From: Bacteroidales bacterium UBA4772
GTDB lineage: Bacteria; Bacteroidota; Bacteroidia; Bacteroidales; VadinHA17
DNA: 64,000 nucleotides
Direction of reading: 5' to 3'
Assembly (NCBI GenBank): GCA_002403305.1
Contig: DHHM01000011.1
Location: forward strand, 159,739 to 223,738
The notes below the pieces were generated by a model. That model saw nothing but the letters and a program-made list of their open reading frames with translations, was not told the origin of the DNA and made no database searches. Positions 1-7,921 of this stretch are shown piece after piece. The translations under genes and the position numbers were made by a program. Every line of letters starts with the position of its first letter. Within the stretch, counting starts at the first letter, position 1.

Positions 1-26
1 TAATGCACAGTCTGTATTTTTGAGAC

Positions 27-58
27 CTAACCTAAAAATCATCTGATTTTTAGGTTAG
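27..58. terminator. Perfect 14-bp hairpin upstream of rng
   Basis: Positions 27-40 and 45-58 are perfect reverse complements (14 bp) around the loop ATCT. The stem is AT-rich apart from CC/GG pairs, and no long T run follows. It may be the terminator of the gene before the window or a processing structure in the rng leader. In Bacteroidota a gene for HU often precedes rng, but nothing of that gene is visible here. Confidence 0.55.
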
Positions 59-101
59 TTGCTATTAAAAAGGCTGTTTGCAAACAAACAAATTCCAGAA
101 T

Positions 102-1658
102 GTGAGCAAGGATTTAATAATCAGCGTAAGCGATTCTGAGATATCCATAGCACTTCTTGAGGAAAAGCAGCTTGTCGAGTTAAACAGGGAAAAGCGCAAT
201 GTAAAATTCTCCGTGGGCGATATTTACCTTGGAAAGGTAAAGAAGATCATGCCGGGACTGAATGCAGCGTTTATCAATGTAGGTTTCGAAAAGGATGCGT
301 TTCTGCACTATCTGGATCTGGGGGCACAGTTCAAAACCCTTCATAAATATTATTCTCAGGCCACACAGGGCAAGATCAGATCGACCCCTGTGTCAAAGTT
401 CAGGCCTGAGCCTGACATTGACAAGGACGGCAAGATAGCCGATGTGCTGACCGCAGGTCAGACAGTTATAGTTCAGATAACCAAGGAACCCATTTCAACA
501 AAGGGTCCCAGGCTGGCATCGGAAGTGAGCATCGCGGGAAGAAACCTGGTGCTCATGCCCTTCGGCGACAAGGTGTCAGTCTCATCCAAGATAGAGAACA
601 ACGATGAGCGTAACCGCCTCAAGATGCTTGTTCAGAGCATCAAACCCAAGAACTACGGCGTCATCGTACGCACCGTGGCCGAGGGAAGGAAGGTTGCCGC
701 CCTCGACGCAGAGCTGAGGGAGCTACAAAACCGGTGGGAGACGGCTCTCTATGCCGTGCGCCGTGATGTTAAATCGCCCCGCCTGCTGGTGGGCGAGATG
801 AACCGGACAACAACCATCCTCAGGGATATTCTCAGTACCGACTTCAACAGCATCATCGTTGATGATGAGGTGATAGCCGGCGAAGTAAGGAGCTATATCA
901 GGGAGATAGCCCCTGAAAAGGAAAAGATAGTAAGGGTATACAGGGAGAAACTGCCGATCTTTGACCACTTTGGTGTCAGCAGGCAGATAAAGGGACTCTT
1001 TGGCCGGACCATCTCCTTCAGGGGAGGGTCATACCTTATCATTGAGCACACCGAAGCACTGCACGTCATCGACGTCAACAGCGGCAACAGATCGAAATCA
1101 GGCACCGACCAGGAGTCAAATGCCCTCTCGGTAAACCTCGAGGCAGCAAGGGAGATCTCCCGCCAGTTGCGACTGAGGGATATGGGGGGAATCATCGTCG
1201 TCGATTTCATCGACATGCAGTCAGGCGAAAACCGTCAGGCTCTCTTCGATAGAATGAAGGAGCTTATGAGCGAAGACAGGGCCAAGCACAATATACTTCC
1301 TCTCAGTAAGTTCGGACTTATGCAGATAACACGGCAGCGGGTCAGGCCGGAGATGAGCATCAGCACCGATGAGAAGTGCCCCGTATGCAGGGGTGAGGGA
1401 AGAATAGCACCGCCAATCCTCCTTACTGATGAGATAGAACGTACACTGGCCAGCATCATTGAGAAGGTCAAAACCCGCAGGTTCCTGTTGCGGACCCACC
1501 CGTTCGTTGCCGCTTACCTGAGAGAGGGTTTCTTCTCGGAGATAGGCAAGATAAACAAGAAATACGCCGTCAGCATAAAGGTACAGCCACTGCCCTCATA
1601 CCATTTCCTGCAGTATGAGTTTTTTGACCGCGACGGCAATGAGATTGACCTGACCTGA
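102..1658 (+). CDS. rng: Ribonuclease G (Rne/Rng family)
   Basis: Single-strand endoribonuclease of the RNase E/G family, involved in rRNA 5' maturation and mRNA turnover in the cytoplasm. An S1-type RNA-binding segment occupies roughly residues 30-130. The catalytic half carries the two Asp motifs HVIDVNSG (about 321) and GGIIVVDFIDM (about 362), followed by the zinc-link CPVC (about 426). The length of 518 residues fits RNase G, with no RNase E degradosome tail. The frame is open from a TTG at 78, but GTG at 102 gives the N-terminus MSKDLIISVSDSE that is usual for Bacteroidota homologues; an out-of-frame ATG overlaps it. A strong terminator follows, so the gene is probably the last of its unit. 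Confidence 0.95.
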   Translation: MSKDLIISVSDSEISIALLEEKQLVELNREKRNVKFSVGDIYLGKVKKIMPGLNAAFINVGFEKDAFLHYLDLGAQFKTLHKYYSQATQGKIRSTPVSKFRPEPDIDKDGKIADVLTAGQTVIVQITKEPISTKGPRLASEVSIAGRNLVLMPFGDKVSVSSKIENNDERNRLKMLVQSIKPKNYGVIVRTVAEGRKVAALDAELRELQNRWETALYAVRRDVKSPRLLVGEMNRTTTILRDILSTDFNSIIVDDEVIAGEVRSYIREIAPEKEKIVRVYREKLPIFDHFGVSRQIKGLFGRTISFRGGSYLIIEHTEALHVIDVNSGNRSKSGTDQESNALSVNLEAAREISRQLRLRDMGGIIVVDFIDMQSGENRQALFDRMKELMSEDRAKHNILPLSKFGLMQITRQRVRPEMSISTDEKCPVCRGEGRIAPPILLTDEIERTLASIIEKVKTRRFLLRTHPFVAAYLREGFFSEIGKINKKYAVSIKVQPLPSYHFLQYEFFDRDGNEIDLT

Positions 1659-1686
1659 CAATCGCCCGGGTAAAGAAATTAAAGAA

Positions 1687-1721
1687 GGGACCCGGACTGC
1701 CGGATCCCTCCATTTTTTTTT
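1687..1721 (+). terminator. Intrinsic terminator after rng
   Basis: GGGA-C-CCGG pairs with CCGG-A-TCCC (8 pairs with one C/A mismatch) around the loop ACTG, followed by nine T residues at 1713-1721. This is a textbook rho-independent terminator, 29 bp after the rng stop codon. Confidence 0.85.
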
Positions 1722-1800
1722 GCCCTGATCTGTACGCTGAGGGCTATAAATTTATGATCCGTCCTGATCCTGTGCGGGTTTTGCACAGATACCGAAAAAA

Positions 1801-2892
1801 TTATTTCTGAATAATCCGTATCTCCCCCCTGGTGGCATCTATTTTAATCCTGGCACGGCCCGGGGCAGTGCCGACGGAAGCCGTGGTCATGAAGATCTTG
1901 TCCCCGGCACTGATCTCCGTTCTCTCAGGCTGCGGCTCGAAGCCTGGTAGTGAGACAAAGGCGTTTGTATGCCTTATCTCAAGCTCATAGGATGATCCGT
2001 CCTCCAGCGCTATGTCTGTGTCGGCATATGATGTCCGGAGGTCGATGAGCGTAAACTGCGGGCTTATCCTTTCAAACGAGAGGTTGCCATATTTGACGGA
2101 CATATTGATCTCACCCGTCACCACTTCGGCTATGATATCGCTGAAATGGCTGGTGCCGGTCAGCACCTCAACCGTGCCCATATTCAGGTCGTCACGCTTC
2201 GAGTCAAGGTCGAGATGACCGCACTGGTCTATCCATGCTTTGGATGATACTGAAGCCAGCTTTATATTTCCTGTCTCCCTTGACCTCAGTTCACTGAATG
2301 AGAGGGTCAGTTTCCCCTCCTCAATGCTCCTCACGTTCGCTTTGCAGAAGGTGAGCTCCAGCAGCTTTGCCTTTCCCACCGCTGCCGCATCGAGGTTACC
2401 GTTTGAAAGCTTCAGTGTCAGCTCCGGGGTCTCATCACCCAGATAAATGTCTCCGTAACTGTTTGTCAGACGCAGTTCGGTGTGGGGAGGACACTCGATG
2501 AAGTAATCGATCTTCAGCCTGCTGTCAAAGTTTATCAGGTTTTTGGTCAGTCCCTTCAGGCTTTGGAAGAGAGGAGTTATGCCTTTTGTAAAGGATGTCT
2601 CTGCCCTTACAGTCTCGCCGGTCATAGAGAGGTTGATCTCCACGTCCGACATCATGGCGTCAAGCTTCTCGCCTGTGTTTGAGGAGGCCGTCACTTCAGC
2701 CCTGACGGTTATCGAATCGTTGAGCGAATGAGTGACGTGAATATCTCCGTATTTGTTGGTCACTTCCAGAGCAGCATCGCCGCCTGCAATGAACGATTTC
2801 ATCAGTGTCTTGCTGTCGGATATCTGCTGACCGTGAAGGCTGACTATTGCCGGCAGCAGCAACAGTGCAGTGAGAAGGTAGTTATATTTCAT
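1801..2892 (-). CDS. Secreted DUF4097-like beta-solenoid protein
   Basis: The 363-residue protein starts with a signal peptide (hydrophobic residues 5-20, then HGQQ). The mature part is made of short beta-rich repeats with recurring NKYGDI, NSYGDI and VKYGNL segments spaced along the chain, the pattern of DUF4097/DUF2807 beta-solenoid (adhesin-like) proteins. It is the last gene of a sigma / anti-sigma / solenoid operon and overlaps the anti-sigma-like gene by 11 bp. By analogy with similar operons it probably acts in the periplasm or at the envelope as target or sensor of that sigma system. No enzymatic motif is visible. Confidence 0.7.
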   Translation of the reverse strand: MKYNYLLTALLLLPAIVSLHGQQISDSKTLMKSFIAGGDAALEVTNKYGDIHVTHSLNDSITVRAEVTASSNTGEKLDAMMSDVEINLSMTGETVRAETSFTKGITPLFQSLKGLTKNLINFDSRLKIDYFIECPPHTELRLTNSYGDIYLGDETPELTLKLSNGNLDAAAVGKAKLLELTFCKANVRSIEEGKLTLSFSELRSRETGNIKLASVSSKAWIDQCGHLDLDSKRDDLNMGTVEVLTGTSHFSDIIAEVVTGEINMSVKYGNLSFERISPQFTLIDLRTSYADTDIALEDGSSYELEIRHTNAFVSLPGFEPQPERTEISAGDKIFMTTASVGTAPGRARIKIDATRGEIRIIQK

Positions 2893-3406
2893 CTGCGGGT
2901 CTCTTGTCTGTTTCTGTCTGGTTCTCTTTCATCAGGAAGAGCATATCTTCAAGAAGCTCTATCCTGAGCCTGTAGTTTCTTATCAGCGCCTCCACAACCT
3001 CACTGCTGGCGATGTTGTCACTGAGGTCACTTATTATCTCTTCAGAGAGGCTGTCAAGCTCACCCATGCCGGCCGTGAGCTCCCTGCCGATCTCCGGGTT
3101 GGATGTCAGAAGAGGCTCAGCCTCCCGGTAGAGCGACTGTATACGGTTGTCGTAGTATTGCCGGGTCTCTCTCACCTCCGCAACCTGCGGGTCATTGAGA
3201 TTTCCGGCCGCCCTGATGGCCGTCAGTATCGCTGCCGTGCAGAGAGCCGCGACAAACAGTGCCGCTGCTGCACGTAACAGGTATATCTGCAGCGGTCTGC
3301 GCTCATGCGGCAGTTTATCACCTATCCTGTTCCAGAGTCCGGGGTCAGGGTCGTGGATATCCATTCCCTCCCTGTTGTACAGTATATGTTTCTCAAGCTC
3401 ATCCAT
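2882..3406 (-). CDS. Putative membrane anti-sigma factor
   Basis: A 174-residue single-pass membrane protein. It has a cytoplasmic N-terminus of about 40 residues, one membrane segment at about 44-66 and an extracytoplasmic part rich in Glu/Leu heptads that should form a coiled coil. It begins 8 bp inside the ECF sigma gene and overlaps the next gene, so the three are translationally coupled. Position, size and topology fit a Bacteroidota anti-sigma factor, although no zinc-finger (ZAS) HxxxCxxC motif is present. Function is inferred from context rather than from a recognised domain. Confidence 0.65.
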   Translation of the reverse strand: MDELEKHILYNREGMDIHDPDPGLWNRIGDKLPHERRPLQIYLLRAAAALFVAALCTAAILTAIRAAGNLNDPQVAEVRETRQYYDNRIQSLYREAEPLLTSNPEIGRELTAGMGELDSLSEEIISDLSDNIASSEVVEALIRNYRLRIELLEDMLFLMKENQTETDKRPADEI

Positions 3407-3956
3407 TACTATTCATCTCAGAAAGTATCTTTTTCAGTTTTTCCTTTGCCCTGGAATACTGTGTCTTGGAGGTCGACTCCGAGATCCCCAGTATCTGTGC
3501 TATCTCTGTATGATCATAACCTTCAAGCAGGTACAGGCTGAAGACCACCCTGTAGCCGTCGGGAAGCTTCTCCACCGCCCCGGCTATCACAGACGGGTCA
3601 GGCAGAGTCACCTCCTCCTCCGGTGCCTCCTCCGGGGTCTCATGCCTGCTGAAGTCGTCAGTGAGAACCAGGTCAGCCTCTCTCCGGCGAAGCCTGCTGA
3701 TGCAACGGTTGATCACTATCGTTTTCAGCCATGCGCCGAAGGTCGATTCCGACCTGTAGGAGCCGATCTTCGTGAAACAGTCGGTAAATGCCTCCTGCAG
3801 CATATCCTCTGCCTCCTCCCTGTTACCCGTTATGCGGTATGCCGTGTTGAACATCGCTTTGGAATAGAGTTCATACAGCCTGAACTGTGCCCTGCGGCTG
3901 CCCCTCCGGCACTCCTCTATGAGATCACCATGTATTTGCAAATCCGCTGTTGACAA
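3399..3956 (-). CDS. ECF RNA polymerase sigma factor
   Basis: A 185-residue sigma-70 family ECF factor. Region 2 (about 25-90) contains FNTAYRITGNREEAEDMLQE and the FGAWLKTIVINRCISRLRR segment. Region 4 (about 128-178) contains LPDGYRVVFSLYLLEGYDHTEIA and the helix-turn-helix LGISESTSKTQYSRAKEKL. There is no upstream ATG: an in-frame TGA lies two codons before the TTG at 3954-3956, so translation starts at this TTG or at the TTG five codons later. An ECF-type promoter lies 22 bp upstream, which suggests autoregulation. It heads the operon with the anti-sigma-like and DUF4097-like genes. Confidence 0.93.
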   Translation of the reverse strand: MSTADLQIHGDLIEECRRGSRRAQFRLYELYSKAMFNTAYRITGNREEAEDMLQEAFTDCFTKIGSYRSESTFGAWLKTIVINRCISRLRRREADLVLTDDFSRHETPEEAPEEEVTLPDPSVIAGAVEKLPDGYRVVFSLYLLEGYDHTEIAQILGISESTSKTQYSRAKEKLKKILSEMNSNG

Positions 3957-3977
3957 TTTTCAGGTTGTTACTGTTAA

Positions 3978-4005
3978 ATGACGGGACAAAGTTACAATGG
4001 TTGCA
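3978..4005 (-). promoter_or_regulatory. ECF-type promoter of the sigma operon
   Basis: Read on the minus strand: TGCAAC (-35; plus positions 4000-4005), 16 nt, then CGTCAT (-10; plus 3978-3983). ECF promoters have an AAC-containing -35 and a CGTC-type -10 about 16-17 nt apart. The predicted transcription start falls about 15 nt before the TTG start codon. The same GTGCAACCATT string lies upstream of the ECF remnant near 41.75 kb. Confidence 0.6.
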
Positions 4006-4144
4006 CAACTATCTCATCAAACTTTTGCACTCCCTGTGGTTGCATGGGTTGCACAGGTATCTCATCAAACTTTTGCACTCCCTGTGGTTGCATGGGTTGC
4101 ATAGGTATCTCATTACACCATTTCACTCCGCGATGTTGCAAAGG
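4001..4144. repeat. 48-bp tandem repeat, three copies
   Basis: Copies start at 4001, 4049 and 4097. The first two differ at only about two positions and the third is diverged; a partial echo (TTGCAAAGG ... ATCTCATCA) follows to about 4163. On the minus strand each unit carries TGCAACC elements like the -35 of the adjacent sigma promoter, so the array multiplies -35-like sequences just upstream of the ECF gene. The unit is a multiple of three, so a small Cys-rich frame stays open on the plus strand, but I do not regard it as coding. Confidence 0.85.
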
Positions 4145-4220
4145 TCGTCCGGAGATCTCATCATAAAGTAGCGCTCCCGGTTTTTCATACCAAAAAAAGT
4201 GCCGGATGAAAACAATTTAT

Positions 4221-4228
4221 TATATTTG
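4221..4228 (+). promoter_or_regulatory. TAnnTTTG -7 box (TATATTTG)
   Basis: Exact Bacteroidota -7 consensus in a non-coding gap, about 130 bp before a strong terminator on the same strand. No TTTG -33 box is visible at the usual spacing. It would start transcription near 4233-4236. Confidence 0.45.
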
Positions 4229-4233
4229 TGTGT

Positions 4234-4361
4234 AGTTTTAGACCTGACTGACAGATAAAATACTAAGTCGTGAAACTTTAAAGATGCTTTTTACTGTCCA
4301 AAAGCAATTTTTCCATTCTTTTCATGGCTGCCCCTGATGTTTACAATCAGGGGCTTTTTTT
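4234..4361 (+). ncRNA. Candidate small RNA between a -7 box and an orphan terminator
   Basis: No plus-strand gene lies between the rng terminator and 4330, yet a strong plus-strand terminator stands at 4330-4361. With the -7 box at 4221 this defines a transcript of about 125 nt. It also contains a smaller hairpin (TGCTTTT 4285-4291 / AAAAGCA 4300-4306). I could not match it to 6S, SRP RNA or tmRNA. Start and function are inferred. Confidence 0.4.
4330..4361 (+). terminator. Strong intrinsic terminator without an upstream gene
   Basis: GCCCCTGAT (4330-4338) and ATCAGGGGC (4346-4354) form a perfect 9-bp stem around a 7-nt loop, followed by seven T residues. It cannot terminate the sigma operon, which is on the other strand. 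Confidence 0.85.
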
Positions 4362-4394
4362 GCAGCTAATCTCGCGCCTTCCGACCTCCGTCAC

Positions 4395-4525
4395 GTGCGC
4401 CGTGCCCCGCGTTTCGCATCTCCCAGCGTCTCGCGCCCCGCGCCCTGCGCCTCCCGTCACCGCCGCCCTGTGTCCCGCGCCCTGCGCCCTGTGCCCGGTG
4501 CCTCGCATCCTGCCGCCCTCACGTC
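4395..4525. repeat. C-rich degenerate period-7 tract
   Basis: A very GC-rich, G-poor stretch in otherwise moderate-GC DNA. From about 4465 it divides into sevens close to GCCCTGC/GCCCTGT, and the part before it divides into sevens close to CGCCCCG. No gene or RNA fold was recognised. With the features listed before it, this accounts for the 677-bp gap 3957-4633; 4526-4633 holds only the leader of the dipeptidase gene. Confidence 0.5.
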
Positions 4526-4633
4526 CGGCACACCCGCTGACTTTTAACCTTTTTTATACTTTGCGGCTGCCTGAAGCGGTGACAATCAGAGTTTGATATT
4601 CTTATCTTAGCGCAGTCAACCAAACCGATCAGT

Positions 4634-5836
4634 ATGAGAACAGTATACTTGATTTTTACATTGTTGGTTTTACTTGCCGGCTGTGCCACCGAGGAGGAGA
4701 GAATCGACCGCAAGGCAGAAAAGTTACACGGTGAGATGCTCACCGTCGACACTCACTGTGACACACCCATGCGACTGGCACGTGGCGGATTTGACCCGGG
4801 CGTCCGCAATGACAACGGGTCTGTCGATTTCCCCCGCATGAAAGAGGGTGGACTCGATGCGATGTTCTTTGCCATATTCATAGGGCAGGGACCGAGAACG
4901 GCTGAAGCATTTGAGACCGAACACCGAAATACCCTCCGCACCTTTGACTCCGTGAAGGCCAATGTTGAAAGGAACAGCGACCTGGCTGGCATTGCCCTTA
5001 CCCACGACGATGCCCTGAAGCTTAAATCGGAAGGAAAGGTGGCAATCTTTATGGGAATTGAGAACGGCTCTCCGATAGGAACCGATATTTCAAGGATAAA
5101 GCAGTACTACGATCTCGGAGCCCGCTATATCACCCTTTGCCATTCATATAACAATGATATATGTGATTCGTCTACCGATAAGGGAGGACCGGAACACGGA
5201 GGCCTGTCGCCATTTGGCGAGGAAGTGATCAGGGAGATGAACAGAGTGGGTATGCTGGTGGATGTGTCACATATTTCAGATGAGTCGTTCTATGACGTGC
5301 TCAACATCTCAACGGCCCCGGTCATCGCTTCCCACTCATCATCCCGGGCACTCTGCGAGAGTCCTCGTAACCTGGATGATGACATGCTACTGGCGCTTAA
5401 GAAGAACGGCGGAGTGATACAGATCTGCCTGCTGAGTGACTACCTGAAGCAGCCCGAGCCCAACCCCGAATTTGATGAGAAGGTGAAGGAACTTCGTGAG
5501 AAGTGGAGCAGTGCCAATCAGGAGATGACCGATGAGATGAGGGAGCAGCGCTGGAGGGAATTTTCTGAGCTGAAGAACAAATATGTCAAGCTCGCCACAG
5601 TGGCTGATGCTGTCAATCATATCCAGCATGTGGTTGATATCATCGGCATCGACTATGTGGGCATAGGATCCGACTTCGATGGCGGTGGCGGCATAGAAGG
5701 CTGCAGGGATGTCTCAACGATGAGCAATATCACCAGGGAGCTTCTGAGGCGCGGCTACAGCCGTGAGGATATCGCCAAGATCTGGGGCGGCAACTTCATG
5801 CGGGTCATGGGCGAAGCGCAGGCGCTGGCGCAGTAA
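4634..5836 (+). CDS. Lipoprotein membrane dipeptidase (peptidase M19)
   Basis: Zinc dipeptidase of the renal dipeptidase family, 400 residues, hydrolysing dipeptides outside the cytoplasm. A lipoprotein signal ends at LAGC (Cys17). Metal-site residues of the family are present: His41 and Asp43 in DTHCDT, Glu143 in MGIENG, His213 in VDVSHISD, His234 in VIASHSS and Asp347 in IGSDFDGGGG. The gene stands alone. A sequence close to the -7 box (TATCTTAG) lies just upstream, and a repeat block follows the stop codon. Confidence 0.93.
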   Translation: MRTVYLIFTLLVLLAGCATEEERIDRKAEKLHGEMLTVDTHCDTPMRLARGGFDPGVRNDNGSVDFPRMKEGGLDAMFFAIFIGQGPRTAEAFETEHRNTLRTFDSVKANVERNSDLAGIALTHDDALKLKSEGKVAIFMGIENGSPIGTDISRIKQYYDLGARYITLCHSYNNDICDSSTDKGGPEHGGLSPFGEEVIREMNRVGMLVDVSHISDESFYDVLNISTAPVIASHSSSRALCESPRNLDDDMLLALKKNGGVIQICLLSDYLKQPEPNPEFDEKVKELREKWSSANQEMTDEMREQRWREFSELKNKYVKLATVADAVNHIQHVVDIIGIDYVGIGSDFDGGGGIEGCRDVSTMSNITRELLRRGYSREDIAKIWGGNFMRVMGEAQALAQ

Positions 5837-5853
5837 TCAGTCAGCCACCTACG

Positions 5854-6010
5854 CCACATCCTTCGTAAAAACTACGATGTCGAAGAAGGCTTCGGCGGCT
5901 GGAAGCAGTCAACAGCCCTCAGTCGGCAGTCGGCAGTCTCTCAGCCTCACAGCCTGAATACCTGACTATGAATTACTAACTCTTAATTCTTAACTCTTAA
6001 TTCTTAACTC
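5854..6010. repeat. Composite repeat: imperfect palindrome, CAGTCGG heptads, TTAATTCT run
   Basis: Three modules in order. 5854-5905 has CCTTCGT..ACTACG and GTCGAAGAAGGCTTCGG, also found twice near 48.7 kb. 5906-5940 is a short CAGTCGG-type period-7 array. 5967-6010 has TATGAATTA followed by repeats of TTAATTCTTAACTC. The heptad plus TTAATTCT combination recurs at 37.1-37.3 kb. The block fills the gap between two convergent genes. Confidence 0.75.
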
Positions 6011-7111
6011 TTACCTCTTCCCACTACTCCCTGATTTTACCCTTGAGAATCTCAGTGACTTTATCATCCACGAGGGGAGTGGCTTGTGCGGGTCGCGCCT
6101 GCGAAGATCGAGATACCATCCCAGCTTTTTTATGATAGGCACCCGGTGCGACTCCACGAACTCTATCAGGGTGCCGTCGGGGTCTTCGATGTAGGCAAAG
6201 TAGCCGGCAGCCTCACCCATGTCAAAGCTGTGGCCCTCATGACTCTCCTGGCTGTCGACGGTGAAGGGAAAACCCGACTCACTGCAGTACCTGCGAAGGT
6301 TATCCATCCCCCTGATGTCGTAGCAGAGATGGATGAAACCGGGGTCACCCCAGTAACGGCCTTCAAATATGCGGGTGGCTTTCCGGTCACGTACTTCCAC
6401 AAGCTCTATCACGCTCTGGCCGAAGACGGGATTGAAGCCGCCGTGAAACGGCCTTGACGGTGCCAGCAGCACGCGCCGGAAGAGATCTTTGCCACCCGGC
6501 ACAGCCGAGAGATCGTCAAAGGTGCCGGTGATGTCATATACCACCCGGTCATAACCAAGAATATCTGAATAGAGCTTAACGGACTTTTCAATGTCTGTCA
6601 CCCCGATGATCGCTCCGTAGGCTCCCCCTGATATCTTCTTCAGGTTCATGAACCAGTCGGTGGCACCGACGATATGAAAGATATTCCCGAAGGGGTCCCT
6701 GACAAAAAAGCTCTTCTTTCCTGACGGGTCTTCCATCGGGGCACCCAGCACCTCCACACCGCTGTCTGTCCAATATCTCCATGCAGCATCCACCTCCTTC
6801 ACCTTCATCTTGCAGGCGAAGATACCCAGGTCGCCGAGCTTCGTCTCGCGGTCGGGGTATTCAGGCTCCCTGCCCTTGTGCTGCCACACCTCGAACCCGC
6901 CGCCGCTCTGCAGGTTCATAGCCAGCACGGCATGCCTTCTGCGCGGCTCCCCGCCGGTATAGGGGAGCATAAGTCTTGCTTCCGCCTCATCCTCAAAGAT
7001 GCGGCAGTCCATCCCGAAGGCCCTGATATACCAGTTCCACGCTTTCTCGAGGTCATTAACCCCGACGCCCATCTGCTGTATACCGCTGATGATATAGCCC
7101 TTTATCTTCAT
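6011..7111 (-). CDS. Double VOC-domain protein (glyoxalase/dioxygenase-like)
   Basis: 366 residues with two vicinal-oxygen-chelate halves. The first (about 8-150) opens with GIQQMGVGVNDLEKAWNWY and ends with FVRDPFGNIFHIV. The second (about 165-325) opens with GAIIGVTDIEKSVKLYSDIL and ends with YIEDPDGTLIEFVE. The layout resembles 4-hydroxyphenylpyruvate dioxygenase and other extradiol-type enzymes, but specificity cannot be read. It sits 7 bp after an SDR gene on the same strand, next to an acyltransferase; the three may form a small lipid or aromatic-modifying operon. Confidence 0.8.
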   Translation of the reverse strand: MKIKGYIISGIQQMGVGVNDLEKAWNWYIRAFGMDCRIFEDEAEARLMLPYTGGEPRRRHAVLAMNLQSGGGFEVWQHKGREPEYPDRETKLGDLGIFACKMKVKEVDAAWRYWTDSGVEVLGAPMEDPSGKKSFFVRDPFGNIFHIVGATDWFMNLKKISGGAYGAIIGVTDIEKSVKLYSDILGYDRVVYDITGTFDDLSAVPGGKDLFRRVLLAPSRPFHGGFNPVFGQSVIELVEVRDRKATRIFEGRYWGDPGFIHLCYDIRGMDNLRRYCSESGFPFTVDSQESHEGHSFDMGEAAGYFAYIEDPDGTLIEFVESHRVPIIKKLGWYLDLRRRDPHKPLPSWMIKSLRFSRVKSGSSGKR

Positions 7112-7118
7112 CTCCTGA

Positions 7119-7919
7119 TTACGTTGGATTAATCCTGCCGGCTATCCTGAAGAAGAGCCCGGGCAGGTATTTTCTTATTTTAAGCATCAGCAGCTCACTG
7201 CTGCCGACCAGTATCTCCCTCCTGTTCCTTCTCAGGCCCCTGATTATCTGCTCCGCAGCTCTTTCAGGTGTCACTCCCCCGGCCTGGCCTTGATCCATCC
7301 TGCCGTGGCTGTCACCGGTAGCAGTGAGGGCATTGTATGATATCATCGTCTTCACCCTTCCCGGGATGATCACAGAGACCCTGATCTGGTCTGGGGCGTG
7401 CTCCAGGAGCAGCGTCTCAAAGAAACCGTGGAGGGCCTGTTTCGATGCCGAGTATGCGGAGCGGAGCGGGAACCCGAACCGCCCGGATATGGAGCTGGTA
7501 GCTGCAATATGTCCTCCTCCGCCGGTGATCATGTGGGGTAGCAGCGCCTTTGTGAGGGCTATGGTGCCGAAATAGTTGATTTCCATAATCTTACGGTCAA
7601 GCCATAGCGGTGTCTCACTGATGCGTGCCCTCTGGCTTATGCCCCCCAGGTTCAGCAGCATGTCAACTCTTCCTTCCTGCTGTATCACCTCTGTCACTTT
7701 CTCCTCAATGGTGCCTGTGTCTCCCAGGTCGAAAGGCAATGTTGTGATACTTCCTTTAAGGAGTGCACAGTTGCCGGCAACCCTCGCGAGGCCCGCGCTG
7801 TCATTTGATGAGGCTATGACCCTGCTGCCGCCGCGGACAAAGGCGTAGACCAGCGCCTCCCCGATCCCTGAGGATGCCCCGGTGATCCAGACCACTTTCC
7901 CGGTGAAGATATCCTTCAT
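7119..7919 (-). CDS. Short-chain dehydrogenase/reductase
   Basis: Classical SDR of 266 residues. The cofactor motif TGASSGIG is at 13-20, NLGG (variant of NAG) at 90-93, the catalytic Ser at about 143, and YSASK with Tyr156/Lys160. The C-terminal part (from about 215) carries the extension seen in DltE/YqjQ-like SDRs that act on lipids. Two bases separate it from the acyltransferase gene upstream and 7 bp from the VOC gene downstream, so co-transcription is likely. Confidence 0.9.
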   Translation of the reverse strand: MKDIFTGKVVWITGASSGIGEALVYAFVRGGSRVIASSNDSAGLARVAGNCALLKGSITTLPFDLGDTGTIEEKVTEVIQQEGRVDMLLNLGGISQRARISETPLWLDRKIMEINYFGTIALTKALLPHMITGGGGHIAATSSISGRFGFPLRSAYSASKQALHGFFETLLLEHAPDQIRVSVIIPGRVKTMISYNALTATGDSHGRMDQGQAGGVTPERAAEQIIRGLRRNRREILVGSSELLMLKIRKYLPGLFFRIAGRINPT

Positions 7920-7921
7920 GG

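Noticed and set aside
3978..4166. Small Cys-rich 16-residue-repeat peptide
   Set aside because: The frame is open because the 48-bp repeat is a multiple of three; the third copy is diverged, and the region is better explained as upstream sequence of the ECF gene.
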